64,000 bases of DNA from Nocardiopsis sp. FR4 (GTDB lineage: Bacteria; Actinomycetota; Actinomycetes; Streptosporangiales; Streptosporangiaceae), in contig NZ_ML776454.1 of the NCBI RefSeq assembly GCF_009830945.1, positions 435,240-499,239 on the forward strand, in the 5' to 3' direction. The translations under genes were made by a program, and so were the position numbers. Shown here piece by piece: positions 27,598 to 36,783 of the stretch. The notes beneath the pieces were generated by a model that searched no databases, was not told where the DNA came from, and was given only the letters and a program-made list of their open reading frames with translations. Each line of letters starts with the position of its first letter. Position 1 is the first letter of the stretch.

Positions 27598-28338
27598 TCA
27601 GTCGATGGGGTGGACCTCGGTGCGCTCGCGTGTGGCCACGGCCACCGAGCCCTCGGGGACCGAACGCCAGCCGGGTGCGTCGTCGAAGGGTTCCGAGGCC
27701 AGGAAGACCCCTCCGTCCGGCTGGCGCAGGGTGAACAGGGTGTCCCCCGCGGCGGTGCCGACGAGGGACTCCCCGTCGCTGGCCAGCAGGTTGTAGCGGC
27801 CCTCGGAGTGCTCGCGGGCCTGGCGCACCACGCTGGCCAGGGTTCCGGCCAGGTCGCCCGAGGCCCGCCAGAGCCGCACGGTGTGGGCGAACAGCGGTGC
27901 GGAGTCCAGGGCCGCGCGGGCGTCCAGCGCGCCCCGGGGCGGGGGCGAGGCGAGGGCCGCGGCGAGCGCCTCGTCGTCCTTGACCGCGCCGTTGTGGCTG
28001 AACAGCAGCCGGTCGGCGCGGAAGGGCTGGGCGCCGGACTCCTCCGAGCCGAAGCCGAGGGTGGCGTCGCGCACCGCGGCCACCACGCACCCGGAGGTGA
28101 TGGCGCGCGCGGCGTCGGCGAAGGAGGCGTCGCCCCACATGGGCATGGCCCGGCGGTAGCGCAGCGGCTCAGCCCCCTCTCCGGGCGGGTACCAGCCGAC
28201 GCCGAAGCCGTCGGCGTTGACCGTGCCGTACCGCTGCATGCGCGGCGCCCAGGACTGGACGTGCAGCCCGTGGGGCGCCGCGTACAGCAGCTCGTGCACC
28301 GTGCGCGGCGGCCCCAGGTAGGCGAGGTGGCGGCACAT
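27598..28338 (-). CDS. egtC: Gamma-glutamyl hercynylcysteine sulfoxide hydrolase EgtC
   Basis: A 246-residue class II glutamine-amidotransferase-like (Ntn) hydrolase that removes glutamate from the sulfoxide intermediate. Cys2 in MCRHLAYLGPP becomes the N-terminal nucleophile after Met removal. NADGFGVGWY and LLFSHNGAVKD are the conserved substrate-pocket motifs. The ATG shares one base with the egtB stop (TGATG), so the two are coupled. Confidence 0.94.
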   Translation of the reverse strand: MCRHLAYLGPPRTVHELLYAAPHGLHVQSWAPRMQRYGTVNADGFGVGWYPPGEGAEPLRYRRAMPMWGDASFADAARAITSGCVVAAVRDATLGFGSEESGAQPFRADRLLFSHNGAVKDDEALAAALASPPPRGALDARAALDSAPLFAHTVRLWRASGDLAGTLASVVRQAREHSEGRYNLLASDGESLVGTAAGDTLFTLRQPDGGVFLASEPFDDAPGWRSVPEGSVAVATRERTEVHPID

Positions 28339-29684
28339 CAGTCGGTGTCCGCGTCGCGCGCGCAGCGGAACCCGCTGAAGATCTGCCGCCGGATCGGGTG
28401 GTCCCAGTTGCGGAACGTGGAGCGGATCGCGGTGGGGTGGGTGGCCCAGGACCCTCCGCGCAGCACCTTGTACCCGTCGTCGAAGAAGACCTCCGAGTAC
28501 TCGCGGTAGGGGAAGGCCCGGAAGCCCGGGTAGCCGGTGAAGGTGGTGGAGGTCCACTCCCAGACGTCGCCGATCAGCTGCTGCACCCCCAGCGGCGAGG
28601 CGCCCTCGGGGTGGCGTCCGGCGGGGGACGGCCCGAGCCTGCGCTGGCCCAAATTGGCGCGGGAGGAGCCGGGTTCGGCGTCCCCCCAGGGGTAGCGGTG
28701 GGAGCGGCCGGTACGCGGGTCGAAGCGGGCGGCCTTCTCCCACTCGGGCTCGCTCGGCAGCCGTTTGCCCGCCCAGGCGGCGTAGGCCCGCGCCTCGTGG
28801 TAGCTGACGTGCTGCACGGGCTCGTCGGCGGGCACCACCTCCCGGCGGCCGAACCGGCGCCGGGACCACCCGTCGCCCTCGCGGGTCCAGAAGGCCGGGG
28901 AGGTCGCGCCGCGGCGCTGGCGCCACTCCCATCCCTCGGGGGTCCACCAGCGGGGGTTCTCGTAGCCGCCGTCGGCCATGAACCCCTGGTAGGCGGCGTT
29001 GGTGACGAGCCTGGTGTCGATCCAGTAGGGGCCCAGGTCGACGGTGCGGGCGGGCCGCTCGTTGTCGTAGGCCCAGGGGTCGTCGTCGGTGCCCATGGTG
29101 AACTCGCCCTCGGGCACGAGGACCTCGTCCCGCTCGGGCGGGCTGAGCCGGGCGATCCCGGTGTCCTCCTCCAGCAGGACGGGCTCGCCCCTGCGCAGCT
29201 GGTGGGTGGCGAGCATGGTCTCGTCGTGCTGGTGCTCGTGCTGGATGACCATGTGGTAGACGAACCCGGCCTCCAGCAGGGAGCGTTCGCCGTCGGGGGC
29301 GGTGCGCGGGCCGGGCACGCCCAGGTCGGCCTCGTCCAGGGCGTCGAGCACGCCCCGGCGCACGCGCTCGTTGTACTCGCGCGCCTCCTCCGGGCGCAGC
29401 AGGGGCAGGCTGACGCGCTCGGCGCGCGGGTTCTCGAAGGCGTCGTAGAGGACGTCGATGTCGGGGCGCAGCGCCTCGCGGCCGCCCGCGGCGCGCAGCA
29501 GCCACTGCTCCTCGTAGTTGCCGACGTGCGCCAGGTCCCACACCAGCGGCGACATCAGCGGCGAGTGCTGGGCGAGCAGTTCCCCGTCGTCGAGCGCGTC
29601 CAGCGTCAGACCGATGCTGCGCCGCCTGCTCCGGTCGAGTTCGGCGGCGATGCGCTCCTTCACGCGTTCCTGTTCGTGGTTCAC
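28338..29684 (-). CDS. egtB: Hercynine oxygenase EgtB
   Basis: A 448-residue non-haem iron sulfoxide synthase that joins hercynine and gamma-glutamylcysteine. The N-terminal DinB-like domain carries the iron-binding His-x3-His-x-Glu motif in HEHQHDE near residue 145, preceded by SPLVWDLAHVGNYEEQWL. The C-terminal FGE-sulfatase domain shows PAFWTREG, SYHEARAYAAWAGKRLPSE, GDVWEWT and RGGSWATHP. The start overlaps the egtA stop by four bases. Confidence 0.95.
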   Translation of the reverse strand: MNHEQERVKERIAAELDRSRRRSIGLTLDALDDGELLAQHSPLMSPLVWDLAHVGNYEEQWLLRAAGGREALRPDIDVLYDAFENPRAERVSLPLLRPEEAREYNERVRRGVLDALDEADLGVPGPRTAPDGERSLLEAGFVYHMVIQHEHQHDETMLATHQLRRGEPVLLEEDTGIARLSPPERDEVLVPEGEFTMGTDDDPWAYDNERPARTVDLGPYWIDTRLVTNAAYQGFMADGGYENPRWWTPEGWEWRQRRGATSPAFWTREGDGWSRRRFGRREVVPADEPVQHVSYHEARAYAAWAGKRLPSEPEWEKAARFDPRTGRSHRYPWGDAEPGSSRANLGQRRLGPSPAGRHPEGASPLGVQQLIGDVWEWTSTTFTGYPGFRAFPYREYSEVFFDDGYKVLRGGSWATHPTAIRSTFRNWDHPIRRQIFSGFRCARDADTD

Positions 29685-30964
29685 CGTGCTCCTCCCGCGG
29701 GTGCGGAGTCAGGGGTCGCGGTTCCCGTCCCGGAGTGCCGCCCGGGGGCCGTACGGGGCCCGGGCACGTGCGGCGGTGTGTCGGCGGGGCTGAGCCCGCG
29801 CCGGGTGTAGCGGTCCGCGTAGTCGTTGACCAGGGCCGCGAGGGCCGCGGCGCCCATCCGCGGCAGGGCGGCCACGGCGGCGTCGAAGCAGTCGCGGGCG
29901 CAGCGGGCGACCTCCGGGTCGGCCAGGCCGCTCCGCGCCGAGCGCATCCACAGGAGGCGGTCGGGGAAGCGGCCCCGGCACATCCTCTCGGTGGACTCCT
30001 CGGCCACCGCCCGGGCGCCGGGGTCGTCGGCCAGCGCGGCGGCGAGCGCCATCGGGACCGGCCACCAGCGCGGCGGGACCGCGTCTGTCATGCGCAGCTC
30101 CCACCAGCCGCGCGGGCGCACGGGCGGGAAGAGCGTGCTGAGGTGGAACTCCAGGTCGGTGCGGGTCACCGGACGCGGCCCCCGGCCCTCGATCCACTGG
30201 GCGAAGGTGATGCCGGGGTCCACGGTCCAGGCCCCGCCGGGGACCGCCATGACCCGGGCGGCCAGCGCGTACTCGGCCCACGCGGTGGCCGGATCACCGG
30301 GGCTGCCGGCGTCCAGGACGGGCCGGGTGCGGGTGGCGTCGGTGGCCGCCCAGACGGCCCACCGGGTGGACTTCCACCCCGTGGGACGCCCCCTCCAGAC
30401 GGCGGAGTTGGCGAAGGCGGCGACCAGCACCGGGCCGATCCGGTGGCTGAGCTCCCAGCGCCCGCGCGCGTCGTCGGCGTCCGCCCCGGTGTCCAGGCAC
30501 ACCTGGAGCGAGGCGGTGCTGCACATCATGGTGTGGCCGCTGGGCTGCCGTTGGCGGGCGAAGAAGCGCTCCATGGCCGCGTACCGGGGCAGCCGGAGCT
30601 GTCTTCGGGGCGGGCGGACGGTGTCGAGCGCGGTCTCGGCCAAGTGGAGCCCGGCCTCGGCGAGTGCCTTGGCGACGTGGTCCAGGTCGGCGGCGAGCGC
30701 CTGGTGGGCCTGTGCCGGTCCCGGGAGCGCGGGCGAGCTCAGTTCGAGCTGCCCGCCGGGTTCGAAGGTGACGCTGCTTCCCGCGGGCGGTGGGCCTGCG
30801 GCCTCCACCGCCGCCGCGAGGCGGTCGAGCGGAACGGGTGCGGTCGGGTCGGCGTGGTCGGTGACGAGCCATTCGGTCTCGGTCCCGACCTTGCCGGGCG
30901 GGCCGGTCTTGAAGCAGACGCCGTTGATGTACTCGTGGACGTCCGCCGTGGTCATCTGCGTCAT
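29681..30964 (-). CDS. egtA: Glutamate-cysteine ligase EgtA
   Basis: A 427-residue GCS2-type ligase that makes gamma-glutamylcysteine for ergothioneine. Family features include VGTETEWLV near residue 26, EPGGQLELSSPA, MMCSTASLQVCLDTG, and WWELRMTDAVPP. Its position as first gene of egtA-egtB-egtC-egtD supports EgtA over a general ligase. GAGGGAG precedes the ATG at 30964. The region upstream (30965-31184) ends in a perfect CRP-type palindrome. The PLP lyase gene egtE is not present in the cluster. Confidence 0.93.
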   Translation of the reverse strand: MTQMTTADVHEYINGVCFKTGPPGKVGTETEWLVTDHADPTAPVPLDRLAAAVEAAGPPPAGSSVTFEPGGQLELSSPALPGPAQAHQALAADLDHVAKALAEAGLHLAETALDTVRPPRRQLRLPRYAAMERFFARQRQPSGHTMMCSTASLQVCLDTGADADDARGRWELSHRIGPVLVAAFANSAVWRGRPTGWKSTRWAVWAATDATRTRPVLDAGSPGDPATAWAEYALAARVMAVPGGAWTVDPGITFAQWIEGRGPRPVTRTDLEFHLSTLFPPVRPRGWWELRMTDAVPPRWWPVPMALAAALADDPGARAVAEESTERMCRGRFPDRLLWMRSARSGLADPEVARCARDCFDAAVAALPRMGAAALAALVNDYADRYTRRGLSPADTPPHVPGPRTAPGRHSGTGTATPDSAPAGGAR

Positions 30965-31164
30965 GGAGCTGCTCCCTCACGAGCGGCCACCCCACTGTCG
31001 GGTGACGCCTCCTGGGTTTTGCCCAGGGCGCCCTTCTCCCGAACGTCTGGATTGCGCCGAACCTCCGTGCACATCGGTAGGTTCCCGACTCAACCGGAGC
31101 GGGGCGGCCGCCGGAGAGCTGACGGTGCAGGACCAGCGGTGGGTGAGGGCTCCCACGCACCTCT

Positions 31165-31184
31165 GATGTGATGACCATCACATC
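31165..31184. promoter_or_regulatory. perfect CRP/GlxR-type palindrome upstream of egtA
   Basis: GATGTGATGACCATCACATC: 8-base perfect arms that contain TGTGA-N6-TCACA, the full consensus of cAMP-receptor-protein family sites (CRP, mycobacterial Crp, corynebacterial GlxR). It lies about 200 bases upstream of the egtA ATG and abuts the stop codon of the arylamine N-acetyltransferase gene. The same bases could form a modest terminator stem for that gene. Confidence 0.6.
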
Positions 31185-32117
31185 TTAACGCTCCGTTTGA
31201 CCGAACTCCCGGGCGCGCCGGGCGACGGCCTCCTTCTCCTCCGCGTCGAGGCCGAGGCCGAACACCTCCTCCAGCACGCGGCCCAGTTCCTCCGCCGGGA
31301 GCTCGCGCTCCTCGCGGGTGCCGTCGGGAGCCGCGGTGACCAGGGTGGTGTTCACGAGCCGGTGCTGGACGCCCGGGCCGATGCGCTGGACCATGACCCG
31401 GCCGCGGAACGGCGAGCGCGGGTGGCTGGTCAGGAAGTGGCTGAATATCGCGTAGTCCTGGCGCAGCGCCGCCGCGGTGGTGAAGGAGTACAGGGGGTGC
31501 CAGCCGCGGCCGTCGAAGGAGCGCAGCAGCCACTCGTCCTCGCCGACCTCGGCCACGCGGTCCAGGCGCAGCCCCCACCCGCCCTGGACCTCCTGGTGGC
31601 CGTCGGCGAGGGGCACGGGTTCCAGCAGTCCCCCGCCGCCGAAGCCGACGTCGGCCAGCCACGGGCCCTGTGCCAGGTCCACCCGCAGCAGGGAGTGGGT
31701 CGACGGGCGGGGGCCGCCGTCCGTACCGGCCAGCACGCGCGCCGTGAGGCCGGTGACGGCGAAGCCGAGGCGATCGAGCACGGCGGCCAGCAGAAGGTTG
31801 TGTTCGTAGCAGTAACCGCCCCTGCGCTGGTGGACCATCTTGTCCACCAGCGCGGGCACGTCCAGCGGCAGCGGACGCTCCAGGACGATCTGGAGGTTCT
31901 CGAAGGGGATGGCGACCAGGTGCGCGCGGTGCACCTCGCGCAGGGTGGCCAGGGTGGGCGGCAGGTCGCCGGGCAGGCCCACCCGGGCCAGGTAGGCGTC
32001 CAGGTCCAGTTCCGCGCCGTGCCAGAAGTCGCGTTCGGTGGTGAGGCGCTCCGGCGGGGGCGCGGGCGCCAGGCCGTGGGGGGTGTCGGTTCCGAGGGCT
32101 GCGCTGGTGTGTGACAT
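31185..32117 (-). CDS. nat: Arylamine N-acetyltransferase
   Basis: A 310-residue acetyl-CoA-dependent N-acetyltransferase acting on arylamines or hydrazines. The catalytic triad is visible as Cys103 in RRGGYCYEHN, His141 in STHSLLRV and Asp156 in WLADVGFGG. IPFENLQIVL is the family N-terminal motif. The spacing of the triad matches the family, but the first 30 or so residues (Pro/Ala-rich) are extra, so the true start could be downstream. Actinobacterial NATs can act on aromatic amines, including 3-amino-5-hydroxybenzoate-type substrates in amide synthases. No such biosynthetic genes are nearby. Confidence 0.92.
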   Translation of the reverse strand: MSHTSAALGTDTPHGLAPAPPPERLTTERDFWHGAELDLDAYLARVGLPGDLPPTLATLREVHRAHLVAIPFENLQIVLERPLPLDVPALVDKMVHQRRGGYCYEHNLLLAAVLDRLGFAVTGLTARVLAGTDGGPRPSTHSLLRVDLAQGPWLADVGFGGGGLLEPVPLADGHQEVQGGWGLRLDRVAEVGEDEWLLRSFDGRGWHPLYSFTTAAALRQDYAIFSHFLTSHPRSPFRGRVMVQRIGPGVQHRLVNTTLVTAAPDGTREERELPAEELGRVLEEVFGLGLDAEEKEAVARRAREFGQTER

Positions 32118-32260
32118 GCCCGTCGAAACCAGCGCACGGGGGCGACGATTCCTGAAATATCACCACGTCCCGCTGTCCGGAATCGGTCAGGGCGCACCAG
32201 CATGGGACACCCGTTCCTGGAGACGTCCGTGGTCAGGCCCCGAGTGTCCGCACCCGCCCC

Positions 32261-32266
32261 TAGGCT
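32261..32266 (+). promoter_or_regulatory. -10 hexamer of a leaderless promoter
   Basis: TAGGCT, matching TANNNT, ends seven bases before the ATG at 32274 with no ribosome binding site. The VOC gene is probably leaderless. Confidence 0.6.
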
Positions 32267-32273
32267 CGGCGGC

Positions 32274-32714
32274 ATGACGATTCAGCGGATGGACCACGTC
32301 GGCGTCGTCGTCGACGACCTTGAGGCCGCCATTGCGTTCTTCACCGAACTCGGGATGGAGGTGGAGGGAAGGGCGTCGGTCGAGGGGCGCTGGGTGGACG
32401 GTGTCGTCGGACTCGACGGCGTCCGGGGCGACATCGCCATGATGCGGACCCCCGACGGCCACGGCCGGATCGAGCTGACGAGGTTCCACTCGCCGGAGGC
32501 GGTCGCGGCCGAGCCCGGGAACGCGCCTGCGAACACCCTGGGCCTGCGCCGCATCATGTTCGCCGTCGACGACATCGAGGACGTCCTCGTCCGCCTGCGC
32601 GCCCACGGCGCCGAACTCGTGGGCGAACTGGCGCGGTACGAGGACGCCTACCGGCTCTGTTACGTCCGCGGCCCCGAGGGCGTCATCATCGCCCTGGCCG
32701 AGCGGATCGGCTGA
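32274..32714 (+). CDS. VOC superfamily (glyoxalase/bleomycin-resistance fold) protein
   Basis: A 146-residue protein of two beta-alpha-beta-beta-beta units: RMDHVGVVVDDLEAAIAFFT at the N-terminus and LRRIMFAVDDIEDVLVRLRA in the second half. The ends RIELTRF and EGVIIALAERIG provide the usual metal-side glutamates. His7 and Glu residues in these strands suit a metal site, but the substrate is not deducible. The start at 32274 is chosen because the sequence before it resembles a -10 box rather than coding DNA. It is divergent from nat. Confidence 0.82.
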   Translation: MTIQRMDHVGVVVDDLEAAIAFFTELGMEVEGRASVEGRWVDGVVGLDGVRGDIAMMRTPDGHGRIELTRFHSPEAVAAEPGNAPANTLGLRRIMFAVDDIEDVLVRLRAHGAELVGELARYEDAYRLCYVRGPEGVIIALAERIG

Positions 32715-32724
32715 GGCCCCGCCG

Positions 32725-33789
32725 TCAGCCGGTGCCCGCCCCCGCCCCGCGGACCCGCCCGGTGGCGTCGGCCGCAGCCCAGTGGCAGGCCGCCCTCCGC
32801 TCGGCCCCGCCGCCCAGGACGGCGGGGTCCTCGGTCCGGCAGCGGTCGGCGACGCCCGCGCGCTCGGCCTCCCCGGAGGCCAGCACCGGACAGCGCGGGT
32901 GGAACCGGCAGCCCCGGGGCACCCGCTTGGGGTCGGGCGGCTCGCCGGAGAGCACCACCGGCTCGCCGTCGGCCTCGGGCAGCACTGACAGCAGCGCCCG
33001 GGTGTAGGGGTGGGCGGGCAAGGACAGGACCTGCTCCACCGTGCCCAGCTCCACCACCCGGCCCAGGTACATCACCGCGACCCGGTCGGCGATGTTCCAC
33101 GCCAGGCCCAGGTCGTGCGTGGCCACCAGGGCGGACAGCCCCAGGTCGTCGCGCAGGTCCAGGAGCAGGCGCAGGATCTCGCCGCGTACGGAGGCGTCCA
33201 GGGAGGCCACCGGCTCGTCGGCCACCAGCACCTCGGGGTCCAGCACCAGGGCTCCCGCGATCACCACGCGCTGGCGCTGGCCGCCGGACAGCTCGTGCGG
33301 GTACCGGGCCAGGAAGCGCTCCGGGGGGCGCAGGCCCGCCCGGGACAGCGCGGCGGCCACCCGGTCGGCCTCGTCCGCGGTGGTGCCCTCGTGGATGCGC
33401 AAGCCCTCGGCCACGGACTCGTAGACGGTGCGGCGCGGGTTGAGCGACCCGGTGGGGTCCTGCTGCACCAGCTGCACCCGGCGGCGGTAGCGGCGCATCT
33501 CGCGTGAGCCGCGGCGCAGCGGGGCGCCCTCGAAGACCACGGCGCCGCCGGCGGGCCGCTCCAGCCCCAGCAGTACCCGGGCCAGCGTGGTCTTGCCGCA
33601 GCCGGACTCCCCCACCAGGGCCACGATCTCCCCGGCGGCGAGGTCCAGGTTGACGCCGTCCACGGCGCGGGCGGTTCCCCGCCTCCCGGTCGCGAAGGCC
33701 ACCTCCACCCCCCGGGCGCTCAGCAGGGGGGCCGTGCCCTCCCCGGAGGCGGGCGGGGTCCCGTGGGAGTCGGTCTCGGTCGTGCTCAC
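32725..33789 (-). CDS. Peptide/nickel ABC transporter ATP-binding protein (DppF/OppF type)
   Basis: A 354-residue ATPase of the oligopeptide/dipeptide class. It has Walker A GESGCGKTTLAR near residue 60, the Q-loop QLVQQDPTGSLNPRRTV, signature ELSGGQRQRV, Walker B VLVADEPVASLD and the H-loop ATHDLG. The C-terminal oligo_HPY region has HPYTRALLS and PRGCRFHPRCPV with paired cysteines. GTG start at 33789 overlaps the preceding gene's stop (GTGA). Last gene of a five-gene importer operon. Confidence 0.92.
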   Translation of the reverse strand: MSTTETDSHGTPPASGEGTAPLLSARGVEVAFATGRRGTARAVDGVNLDLAAGEIVALVGESGCGKTTLARVLLGLERPAGGAVVFEGAPLRRGSREMRRYRRRVQLVQQDPTGSLNPRRTVYESVAEGLRIHEGTTADEADRVAAALSRAGLRPPERFLARYPHELSGGQRQRVVIAGALVLDPEVLVADEPVASLDASVRGEILRLLLDLRDDLGLSALVATHDLGLAWNIADRVAVMYLGRVVELGTVEQVLSLPAHPYTRALLSVLPEADGEPVVLSGEPPDPKRVPRGCRFHPRCPVLASGEAERAGVADRCRTEDPAVLGGGAERRAACHWAAADATGRVRGAGAGTG

Positions 33790-34829
33790 GGGCCCTCCTC
33801 CTCGACGGGGGCGAGGGCGGGTGGCGCCGCCCCCTCGCCCCGGGTGGTCAGCGGTCGGGCCGGGCCCACGTGCACGCAGGCCGCCTGGTGGTCGGAGCCG
33901 GCGGGGACCACCGGCCACAGCGGCGGGTCGACCGTGGCGCACACCGCCTCGGCCACCGGGCAGCGCGGCCGGAACACGCAGCCCGGGGGCGGGTCGGCGG
34001 GGTCGGGAGGGTCGCCGGGCAGCCCCCGGGGGGCCAGCCGCGAGGCCGGGTCGCCGATTCGGGGGAAGGCCGCGCTGAGCGCCCCGGCGTAGGGGTGGGC
34101 GGGCTCGTGCACGACCTCCCGGGCCGGTCCCCGCTCCACGATCCGCCCCGCGTACATGACCGCGACCCGGTCGCAGGTGGCGGCCAGCACGGACAGGTCG
34201 TGGCTGATCATGAGCATCCCGATACCGTGCTCGGCGACCAGCCGCCGCAGCAGGGCCAGGATCTGCGCCTGGATCATCACGTCCAGGGCGGTGGTGGCCT
34301 CGTCGGCGACGACCAGGCGCGGCTCGCACGCCAGGGCCATGGCGATCATGACCCGCTGGCGCTGGCCGCCGGAGAGCTGGTGGGGGTAGTCGCGGGCGCG
34401 CGAGGACGGCAGGCCGACCTGTTCCAGCAGCGCGGCGACCCGTTCGGGAGCCCGCCTGGCCGGGACGGTGCCGTGGACGGCCATGGGTTCGGCGATCTGG
34501 TCGCCGATCCGCCGGACGGGGTTGAGCGAGTGCATGGCGCCCTGGAAGACGACGGAGGCGCCCGCCCAGCGCACCGCGCGCAGGCGGCCCCAGCGCATGC
34601 CGAGCACGTCCTCGCCCTCCAGGAGCACCTGGCCGGTGACGTCGGCGGTGTCGGGCAGCAGGCGCAGCAGGGCCAGGGCCGCGGTGGACTTGCCGCTGCC
34701 GGACTCCCCCGCCACCCCCAGGGTGTCGCCGGGGTCCAGGGCCAGGTCCACACCGCGCACGGCGGGTACCCGGCCGTCCCCGGTCCGGTAGGTGACGTGC
34801 AGGTCGCGGACGTCGAGCAGGGAGGTCAA
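33786..34829 (-). CDS. Peptide/nickel ABC transporter ATP-binding protein (DppD/OppD type)
   Basis: A 347-residue ATPase partner. Walker A GESGSGKSTAALALL is near residue 40, followed by SVVFQGAMHSLNPV, signature QLSGGQRQRVMIAMAL, Walker B LVVADEATTALD and ISHDLSV. The C-terminus has AHPYAGALSAAFP and PPGCVFRPRCPVAEAVC. The start is the TTG at 34829, inside the four-base TTGA overlap with the permease stop; no better start fits the conserved LLDVRDLHVTY beginning. It pairs with the DppF-type subunit. Confidence 0.92.
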   Translation of the reverse strand: MTSLLDVRDLHVTYRTGDGRVPAVRGVDLALDPGDTLGVAGESGSGKSTAALALLRLLPDTADVTGQVLLEGEDVLGMRWGRLRAVRWAGASVVFQGAMHSLNPVRRIGDQIAEPMAVHGTVPARRAPERVAALLEQVGLPSSRARDYPHQLSGGQRQRVMIAMALACEPRLVVADEATTALDVMIQAQILALLRRLVAEHGIGMLMISHDLSVLAATCDRVAVMYAGRIVERGPAREVVHEPAHPYAGALSAAFPRIGDPASRLAPRGLPGDPPDPADPPPGCVFRPRCPVAEAVCATVDPPLWPVVPAGSDHQAACVHVGPARPLTTRGEGAAPPALAPVEEEGP

Positions 34830-35767
34830 CGCTGCTCCCGGAGTCGCGGGTTGATGACGGATTCGAGGGCCCGGCCGCACAGGGTGAAGGACAGCGCGAC
34901 CACGGCGACGGCCAGACCGGGCGGAACCATGTACCACCAGATCCCCGAGCTGATCGCACCCGCGTTGCGGGCCGCCTCCAGGACGCCGCCCCAGGACACG
35001 GTCGTGGGGTCGCCCACGCCGAGGAAGGCCAGGGTGGACTCGGCGATGATCGAGGTGGCCACGAGCAGCGTGGTCTGGGCGAGCACGACCGGCATGACGT
35101 TGGGCAGCACGTGCCAGACCATGACGTGGGCGTGCCCGCCGCCCAGGGCGCGCGCCCGCTCCACGTAGGGGCGGGCCTCCACCGCCAGGGTCTGGGCCCG
35201 CACCAGCCGGGCGGTGGCGGGCCAGACGGTGAGGCCGATGGCGAGGACGATGGTTCCGGTGCCGCGCGGCAGGACGGCGGCCAGTGCCACGGCCAGGACA
35301 AGGGTGGGCAGGACCAGGAACCAGTCGGTGACGCGCATGAGCGCCGAGGACACGAACCGCCCCGCGGAACCGCCGGAGGCGCCGAAGTGCCCGGCGGTCA
35401 TGCCCACCAGGGTGCCCAGCACCACGGAGACGCCCGTGGCCAGGAAGCCGACCGTGAGCGAGACCCGCGAGCCCCAGACGACCAGGTCCAGGATCGAGCG
35501 GCCGAAGTTGTCGGTGCCGAGCGGGTACTCGGCGCCGGGCGGTTGGTAGGCCGCGCCCGGGGCTCCGGTGACGGTGAGTTCGTTCTGGTCGACCAGGAGC
35601 GGGGCGGCCAGCGCCAGGGCGCCGATGGCCAGCAGCGCCGCCAGCCCCGCGACCCCGGCGCGGTTGCGGGCGTACTCCCGGGCGAAGCGGCGCACGGCCT
35701 CGCGGCGCCGCACGCGGGCCAGGGCGCGCGGGGCGGAGGGCCTGGAGAGCCCGGCGGGGGCGCTCAC
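34826..35767 (-). CDS. Peptide/nickel ABC transporter permease (DppC type)
   Basis: A 313-residue permease with an N-terminal cytoplasmic region, a first helix GVAGLAALLAIGALALAAPL, the periplasmic HPLGTD-like motif EYPLGTDNFGRSIL, and a binding-protein-dependent transport domain with five more helices. The EAA-type loop is YVERARALGGGHAHVMVWHV. Start GTG at 35767 overlaps the DppB-type stop by four bases. Confidence 0.92.
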   Translation of the reverse strand: MSAPAGLSRPSAPRALARVRRREAVRRFAREYARNRAGVAGLAALLAIGALALAAPLLVDQNELTVTGAPGAAYQPPGAEYPLGTDNFGRSILDLVVWGSRVSLTVGFLATGVSVVLGTLVGMTAGHFGASGGSAGRFVSSALMRVTDWFLVLPTLVLAVALAAVLPRGTGTIVLAIGLTVWPATARLVRAQTLAVEARPYVERARALGGGHAHVMVWHVLPNVMPVVLAQTTLLVATSIIAESTLAFLGVGDPTTVSWGGVLEAARNAGAISSGIWWYMVPPGLAVAVVALSFTLCGRALESVINPRLREQR

Positions 35768-36783
35768 GGGCGCACCCGGGGGTCGAGCAGCGGGTAGACG
35801 AGGTCGGCGAGAAGGTTCATGAGGATCACCGAGGCCGCGAAGACCACGAACAGGCCCTGGACGAGGCCGAGGTCGGGCACGCGCAGGCCGGAGTAGAAGA
35901 GTTGTCCGAGTCCGGGCCAGGAGAAGACGGTCTCCACCAGGATCACGCCGGAGACCACCTGTCCGAGGTTGAGGAAGAGCAGGGTCACCGTGGGCAGCAG
36001 CGCGTTGGGAACGGCGTGCCTGCGCCGCACCAGGGCGTCGCGCAGGCCCTTGGCGCGTGCCGTGGTGAGGTAGTCGGCGCCCTTCTCGTCCATGAGCGAG
36101 GAGCGCATGATCATCAGGTACTGGGCGTAGATGACCGCGACCATCGTGGTGACGGGCAGCACCATGTGCCAGGCGGTGTCCAGCACCGTGGAGACAGGCC
36201 CCGTGGTGCCGGGGGCGGTCATGCCGCCGGTCGGGAACAGCCCGGGCATGAACCCGCGCCCGGAGGCCAGCAGGACGATCAGGAGCAGGCCGAGCCAGAA
36301 CGTGGGCACCGACCAGAAGAAGAGGGCGACCGCGGTGTTGACGCGGTCCCCCGGGCCGCCCGGCCTCCATCCGGCGCGGGCGCCGAGGAACAGTCCCAGC
36401 AGCGCGGCGAGGAGCGTGCCGGTCCCGGCGAGCAGGACCGTGGGGCCGATCCGCTCCAGGATGAGGTCGGCGACCGGCTCGCGGTACTGGAAGGACGTGC
36501 CCAGGTCCATCCGCAGCAGGCCGGTCACGTAGTCCAGGAACTGCTGCCACAGCGGCCGGTCGAGCCCGAACTGGCGGCGCAGCTCCTCCCGCTGCTCGGC
36601 GGTGACCTCGCGGCCCTCGGTCATGGCGCGGACCGGGTCGCCGGGCAGGATTCGGAACAGGAAGAACCCGGCGACGACCACGGCGGCCAGGGAGGCCGCC
36701 GCGGTGGCCAGGCGTCCGGCCGCGTAGCGCGCGACGCTGCGGGCCCGGCCGGCGGCGGTCGGCCGGGCGGCGGTACTGGTCAC
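35764..36783 (-). CDS. Peptide/nickel ABC transporter permease (DppB type)
   Basis: A 339-residue permease. The N-terminal helix (AAASLAAVVVAGFFLFRIL) is followed by PGDPVRAM, a periplasmic loop with FGLDRPLWQQFLDYVTG and LGTSFQYREPV, and the cytoplasmic loop DYLTTARAKGLRDALVRRRH before NALLPTVTLL. These are hallmark DppB features. GTG start at 36783 overlaps the binding-protein stop by four bases. Confidence 0.92.
   Translation of the reverse strand: MTSTAARPTAAGRARSVARYAAGRLATAAASLAAVVVAGFFLFRILPGDPVRAMTEGREVTAEQREELRRQFGLDRPLWQQFLDYVTGLLRMDLGTSFQYREPVADLILERIGPTVLLAGTGTLLAALLGLFLGARAGWRPGGPGDRVNTAVALFFWSVPTFWLGLLLIVLLASGRGFMPGLFPTGGMTAPGTTGPVSTVLDTAWHMVLPVTTMVAVIYAQYLMIMRSSLMDEKGADYLTTARAKGLRDALVRRRHAVPNALLPTVTLLFLNLGQVVSGVILVETVFSWPGLGQLFYSGLRVPDLGLVQGLFVVFAASVILMNLLADLVYPLLDPRVRP

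Noticed and set aside
29735..31171. Two overlapping plus-strand frames of over 440 codons opposite egtA
   Set aside because: egtA is well supported by motifs and operon context. The plus-strand products are compositionally biased and lack family features.
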